The translations under genes and the position numbers were made by a program. The notes under the pieces are model-generated. The model ran no database searches, was not told the DNA's origin, and saw nothing but the letters and a program-made list of their open reading frames with translations. From JBGQMW01 sp963769845 (GTDB lineage Archaea; Thermoproteota; Bathyarchaeia; Bathyarchaeales; Bathycorpusculaceae), in NCBI GenBank assembly GCA_963769845.1, contig CAVYNL010000019.1:7628-71627 (forward strand): DNA of 64,000 bases, in the 5' to 3' direction. Shown in pieces: positions 60,378 through 64,000 of this stretch; position 1 is the stretch's first letter; the number at the start of each line of letters is the position of its first letter.

Positions 60378-61538
60378 CTAGGAAAACTTGAACTCGTCAT
60401 ATTGATTTTGGCATGGTTTTCCATACAAGACTTTCATGCTTTTTCTGTTTGGATAAAAGATTACGGAACGTAGGGTGCTGGCGTCTGTGCCATGGCGACA
60501 AATCGTGAAAAGCGATGGTTCGTTGTTTTCGCCGTGGTCGCGTAGAATCGCGGCTATTTTGTTCTCGTCCACTTTCTCCCTGCCCTTTAGCAGTTCTTGT
60601 GCTCGCTTCAGCCTTTGCTCACTGGATTCATGAACTCTGACTCCGACGATTTCTTTCGGCACGCCTTTGCCAGAATGGACAGCGTTACGAGGTATTTCAT
60701 GCTTCTGCATCTCATTTGATTTGTAATGGTTAGTATTGACAACCTGACCACCTGCCGTGTCGCTGGTTGCAGAGTGGCTAGAAGTGATTTCAACGGTCTT
60801 GATGTTGCCCTCTGCGTCAGCTAGCGTCAGAACAGCGTCATGTCCACCACGTTTTGTTTTCACTATGAACTTAGCCGCCTCATCCGTGTTCTTGCAGGTT
60901 TCGAGCATCTCCTGCAACGCCATTGAAAGAGGTGCATAACATTGTGGTTCATCAAGCGTGTATGCAAGGTTATACGTTACAGTCAGACCGTGCTCGTTCA
61001 TGCCGTCTAACATTCCAGCCAGTGGAGGCATCTTACATCCGAGAGTTGCGTAGCCCTCATTCGGTTTTGTCTCGCACGTCAAGTTGTATGGTTCCAGAAC
61101 GTTTACATAGTCAAAGTTTTTGCCAACAATCGTTTCCGCCGTCGTCGTGCGGCTGGGACCAAATGCTAATGTCGAGCAAGCCTCTATCCGATAACTCCAA
61201 TTCCCTATCAACAACTCCATTCCTTGCAGAAAAAAAATCGTGGATAGACTTATTTCAGCACCTTCGGCAATTCCGCTTAGTCTTTGTGCCTGTTTAGGGT
61301 AATACTCAAACACATCGTTCTTCAACAGCCTCTCGGCTCGGCGTTTAGCCAAAGTAATGAACAATGACGTTGGTATCAAACGAGGTTTCATCAGTCTGAC
61401 AAATTCATAGTTCGGGATTTTCTCCAAGGCTTCGCGTATCTGCTGACGACCAGCCTGCCCCTGTTGAACTCCTACTTCGTGATGGCTGCCCGTGAAAGTG
61501 TGCAACCTCACATGGGTAACATCAGGCACCAAGTTCAC
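60378..61538 (-). CDS. C45 family autoproteolytic acyltransferase/hydrolase
   Basis: 386 residues. YRIEACSTLAFGPSRTT contains the Cys that becomes the N-terminal nucleophile after self-cleavage; NFDYVNVLEPYN and EHGLTVTYNLAYT follow, as in isopenicillin-N acyltransferase-like (C45) and acid-ceramidase-like enzymes. The Cys lies near residue 132, so a propeptide of about 130 residues would be cut off. Substrate unknown, probably an amide of a fatty or amino acid. Start GTG 61538. Confidence 0.8.
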   Translation of the reverse strand: MNLVPDVTHVRLHTFTGSHHEVGVQQGQAGRQQIREALEKIPNYEFVRLMKPRLIPTSLFITLAKRRAERLLKNDVFEYYPKQAQRLSGIAEGAEISLSTIFFLQGMELLIGNWSYRIEACSTLAFGPSRTTTAETIVGKNFDYVNVLEPYNLTCETKPNEGYATLGCKMPPLAGMLDGMNEHGLTVTYNLAYTLDEPQCYAPLSMALQEMLETCKNTDEAAKFIVKTKRGGHDAVLTLADAEGNIKTVEITSSHSATSDTAGGQVVNTNHYKSNEMQKHEIPRNAVHSGKGVPKEIVGVRVHESSEQRLKRAQELLKGREKVDENKIAAILRDHGENNEPSLFTICRHGTDASTLRSVIFYPNRKSMKVLYGKPCQNQYDEFKFS

Positions 61539-61570
61539 CTTGCTAAGAAGTTGCTTATAGTATAGGTTCT

Positions 61571-61590
61571 GCTATAACTTTTCCGCAAAA
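61571..61590 (+). repeat. 20-bp direct repeat, right copy
   Basis: GCTATAACTTTTCCGCAAAA differs from 57548-57567 at one base. It lies 10 bases from a tRNA 3'-end-like fragment. Confidence 0.6.
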
Positions 61591-61600
61591 TCACGATAGT

Positions 61601-61630
61601 AGCACGACAGTGGGATTTGAACCCCCACCA
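61601..61630 (-). other. tRNA 3'-end-like fragment (T-arm and part of the acceptor)
   Basis: On the minus strand the T-arm GTGGG-GGTTCAAAT-CCCAC is followed by TGTCGTGC. No matching 5' half (GCACGAC) occurs upstream, so this is a partial tRNA. The element CCGCAAAAT occurs on both sides (61583-61591 and 61655-61663), 72 bases apart. Probably an attachment-site relic. Confidence 0.5.
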
Positions 61631-62293
61631 CAATGGCGACGTCTCCACAATCTCCCGCAAAATTCCTCCTTTTTTCTCATTGTATTTTTGGAGTAAAAAT
61701 TAGTCCAACAACAGCATTTTGCATCAGGTTCTGATTCTAGCCGACGAACGCGTGCGCTAGCAAATAGGCTATTCTTGTTATCACTTGAAGAATTGAATAA
61801 AGTGCGTGTAGGTATGCATCAAAATAGGCTATTGTCTCCTTGTACGACTTGTCAGTGTTCGCGCGCGTTTGGCCGCCACTAAACGTCAACCTTGTCTAAA
61901 AGCCAGAATCTGAAGATGGGAAAAAATATCTGGCCGTTCCATTGAGCATCCTTCTCTTGCTCGCATGATAAAGATCGGCGGGGAGTTCGTATGACCAGAA
62001 ATTTGATTTACCCGAGATTTCTCCCGTTCGACGTCATCAGGGTTCGTGTGCTTTTGAGTTCAAAGCCTTAGACATTCGGACTATAGAAAACAATTAAATG
62101 CTGTATTATCTAAAGTAGTTACGTTATTTGCACTAACATCTGATGTACCTAGTACGAGAGAACTTCGATGAAAAACTTCTAGGGACTTCCTGAAATCTTT
62201 GAAGGAAAGAAACTTGGGTGCTTGGATGATTCTGATCTTCTTTGAATTGTTTGTGAAGTGAAGTGTCTGATGAGGGGTTGTTGGTGTTTAGGA

Positions 62294-62302
62294 TTTTATA
62301 AG
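62294..62302 (+). promoter_or_regulatory. TATA box of the 62334 gene
   Basis: TTTTATAAG lies about 32-40 nt before ATG 62334; GGGATGTGA just before the ATG could serve as ribosome binding site. Confidence 0.55.
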
Positions 62303-62333
62303 AACTGAATGGGATATACAGTGTGGGATGTGA

Positions 62334-62990
62334 ATGACCGAGTTTATGAGAGTACCAGTTCCTGAAGAATTTTCCAGCCTTGTGGATTTGTATGAATCTA
62401 GATACAAAAACCTTGATAGCATCTATGTAACTGCTCTCCAACTTTTTGAAAGCAAAAAGCTCAGTGACTTGGATTATTCTGACGTTGAATCTATTTTGCA
62501 TCTTTATTTGTTGAAATGGGCTAATATGGCAAGAGTATTGGGGTTCAAAGGCTGCAAGAGAATAGTTGATAAACTTGGAGAATTGGATTCTCAGTTGACG
62601 AAGTTAAGACAAGAAGCCCTTTCAACAGTAGACCTAGACCGAATGTCCAGCGAGTTTGTAGATATCTATGATGAGATTATGAATACCGAATGGAAGTCCG
62701 AGAAGGGCAAAACCAAGAGAGTCGGACCTACAGCAGCCTCAAAAACGCTTCATTTAGTTGCTCCAAACCTATTTATGATATGGGATAGAGCGATTAGAGC
62801 TCATTACGTGTTCAAAGAAAATGGGGCAGAGTATGTCAGATTTCTGGTTAATATGCAGACCTGGCTGAAGAAACTAAAGTCACCTATAGGTGCTCTTCAG
62901 AGTCGATATGGAAAACCATCTACAAAGATCATAGATGAATACAATTGGATCAAGTGCAATAGGAAACCTATTTCTGACGAAAAGGGTTAA
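62334..62990 (+). CDS. Hypothetical helical protein with HhH-GPD-like segment
   Basis: 218 residues. A helical N-terminal half precedes a segment GPTAASKTLHLVAPNLFMIWD that resembles the glycosylase-like pattern GxxxASKxLHxxxPxxFPxWD found in restriction- and defence-linked archaeal and bacterial proteins. Its exact family is unclear to me. A good TATA box and ATG support expression. It is AT-rich like its neighbours. Confidence 0.55.
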   Translation: MTEFMRVPVPEEFSSLVDLYESRYKNLDSIYVTALQLFESKKLSDLDYSDVESILHLYLLKWANMARVLGFKGCKRIVDKLGELDSQLTKLRQEALSTVDLDRMSSEFVDIYDEIMNTEWKSEKGKTKRVGPTAASKTLHLVAPNLFMIWDRAIRAHYVFKENGAEYVRFLVNMQTWLKKLKSPIGALQSRYGKPSTKIIDEYNWIKCNRKPISDEKG

Positions 62991-63045
62991 GGACAGAAAA
63001 GAAGCTCAACTATAGCTCTATGTGTTAATAACAGACAGAATCTTT

Positions 63046-63987
63046 CTACTTCTTCTTAGTTTTTGTCAATATCTTTGGTTCTTTCCATTCTTCTCTGAGG
63101 ATGCTGTAGACTGAGTTGTCTGTCCATTCTCCTTTGAGGAAAAAACGGAGTCTATCCATTTGCAAACATCGTAGAAGCCTTAGGAACTACTCCCATCCAC
63201 TGACACAATCTTCGAAATCCTGCAAAATGGCAGCGTTGTTTATTCGTTTCTCTGCAAGAGGGTTTGCAAAAATGTGGAACATTTGTGCATGCTTGACTAG
63301 AACAGCAGAGACGTTCTTCACTACTTGATCAGTGAAGAACAGACCTCTTTCATTCTCAGAAATCACACTTCGATTGTTTGGCAGAACACACATTTTCCTC
63401 AAATATTCTTTCCAGCCATTATTTATTGCAGTTTCAATCTCAGAATTGATTTCTATCTCCGGGACTTTCAGCGGTTGGCAATAGCAGGTAGCATTACCGA
63501 AAAGGTCAATGTTGTAGCGGTCTCTGTAGAAGAAGCTTGAGTTGTCATCGATGGCAACTACGTAGGGTTTGTTGAGTTCATCCTCAATCCAGTTTCTGCT
63601 CTTTCCAGCTTTCTGAAGCACATCATACTTGATCCTATCCTTGTATTCACTTGGCTCACAGATGGCTTCTTTCATAGCTGTAATGCCGAAGTACGACTTC
63701 CCCTTCTTGGTTTCATTGAGTCCTATGTCGGCATAGGTTGTCTTGATAACAGTCGGAAGCGAGTTTATCGAACTGCTGTTGAACTCTTTTGTGAATTCCT
63801 CAATGGCGGAGTGAAGATATTTCTCTTTCATGCTTCTTGTTCCATGCAAATATGTTGGCATCGACATCAAGTTTGAGGAACGGACTATGACCACATACGA
63901 AAAACCTTTGGAATTGAGGATCTTTATAATTTTCAATCCGAGGTTATAGGTGATTTCATCTTCTTGAATGTTCTTTACTTCAACATA
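63046..63987 (-). pseudogene. Hypothetical protein with in-frame TAG and disturbed N-terminus
   Basis: The open frame from 63987 reads VEVKNIQEDEITYNLGLKII and LNSKGFSYVVIVRSSNLMSM down to SGWE and TAG (63187-63189). The same frame continues after it for 46 codons of normal sequence (MDRLRFFLKGEWTDNSVYSI and EWKEPKIL) to TAG at 63046. Upstream of 63987 the reading is broken by TGA (63988-63990); the other frame there gives QFD, so FD-VEVKN could be a nuclease E-x-K strand. Either a decaying gene or one with sequence errors; UAG decoding by pyrrolysine is possible but unsupported. An ATG start at 63936 gives a shorter product. Confidence 0.5.
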
Positions 63988-64000
63988 TCAAACTGCGAAG

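Larger units (their letters stand above)
2246..61867. repeat. Dispersed palindromic GC tracts (TAGCGCGCGCTA type)
   Basis: Alternating GC runs of seven or more bases at 2246, 2453, 3472, 4893, 7901, 8423, 9193, 10216, 10651, 10886, 10959, 11087, 13087, 51009, 53255, 54211, 54236, 54676, 54723, 55806, 55965, 57582, 57653, 58372, 59159, 59486, 60282 and 61860, plus 834 inside a gene. Shorter six-base ones are at 3574 and 9802. Apart from 834 they are intergenic or touch a stop codon. Frequent flanks are TA(G) on one or both sides. None this long lies between 13.1 and 51.0 kb. Confidence 0.85.
61539..62333. other. Long intergenic region at the right edge of the accessory block
   Basis: About 795 bases with the 20-bp repeat, the tRNA fragment, the GC tract 61860-61867, and the 13-base element AAATAGGCTATT twice (near 61770 and 61830). 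No protein or complete RNA gene could be supported. Confidence 0.5.

Noticed and set aside
61760..61840. Repeat AAATAGGCTATT twice as a start of a CRISPR array
   Set aside because: Only two copies, unequal flanks and no further spacers; no cas genes in the window.
63187..63189. Whole-genome reassignment of TAG to pyrrolysine
   Set aside because: TAG ends many normal genes here, including the P-type ATPase, mtnP, apt and the Cren7-like gene.

Overview
The window is archaeal chromosomal DNA of moderate GC. The informational genes are archaeal: TATA-binding protein, Alba, a stand-alone Lrp effector domain, aEF-2, aRF1, an XPB helicase next to Bax1, an RtcB/archease cluster and an NSUN-type RNA methyltransferase next to a Nip7-like PUA protein. 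F420-dependent methylene-H4MPT dehydrogenase (Mtd, cut by the left edge) and formylmethanofuran:H4MPT formyltransferase (Ftr) point to a tetrahydromethanopterin C1 pathway. A small protein that reads like Cren7 leans toward Thermoproteota (TACK). Together this fits a Bathyarchaeia-like lineage, but that placement is inference. Promoters are TATA boxes about 25-40 nt before start codons, and starts include many GTG and TTG.

Layout. 0-13.6 kb: Mtd, an ECF S component, secreted and stress genes, a class III nucleotidyl cyclase framed by an 18-bp inverted repeat, AlkD, HtpX, a decayed Lrp gene, a DsrE protein, TBP, Alba and an ABC-2 exporter. 13.6-35 kb: a dense core with Nip7/NSUN, a P2-type cation ATPase, EF-2, a split LysO, 5'-methylthioadenosine phosphorylase followed by adenine phosphoribosyltransferase (purine salvage), an intron-bearing tRNA, a second ABC-2 exporter, and RtcB-MBL-coiled coil-archease. 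35-51 kb: a 989-residue surface protein, XPB-Bax1, a metalloprotease, Ftr, aRF1, an aminotransferase, an MFS transporter, the Cren7-like protein, a methyltransferase and pyruvate kinase. 51-64 kb is looser and more accessory: a secreted beta-propeller, a thioredoxin-like protein, a deazaflavin-type reductase, an MBL hydrolase, an OYE-family flavoenzyme, then small genes (zinc ribbon, PD-(D/E)XK-like nuclease, unknown, small basic protein, radical SAM, C45 hydrolase) bounded by a 20-bp direct repeat and a tRNA 3' fragment, and two poorly known genes at the right edge.

Two window-scale signals stand out. First, a palindromic alternating GC tract (core GCGCGCG or longer, often inside TAGCGCGCGCTA) occurs about 30 times, nearly always between genes, in 0.8-13.1 kb and 51-61.9 kb, and not in the 38 kb core between. 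Second, several well-recognised genes are interrupted by single-base frame shifts (aRF1 twice, Bax1, probably APRT and a small gene) and one has an in-frame TAG. These may be assembly or sequencing indels, real decay, or recoding; the sequence alone cannot decide. No CRISPR array, cas gene, integrase, transposase or rRNA was seen.
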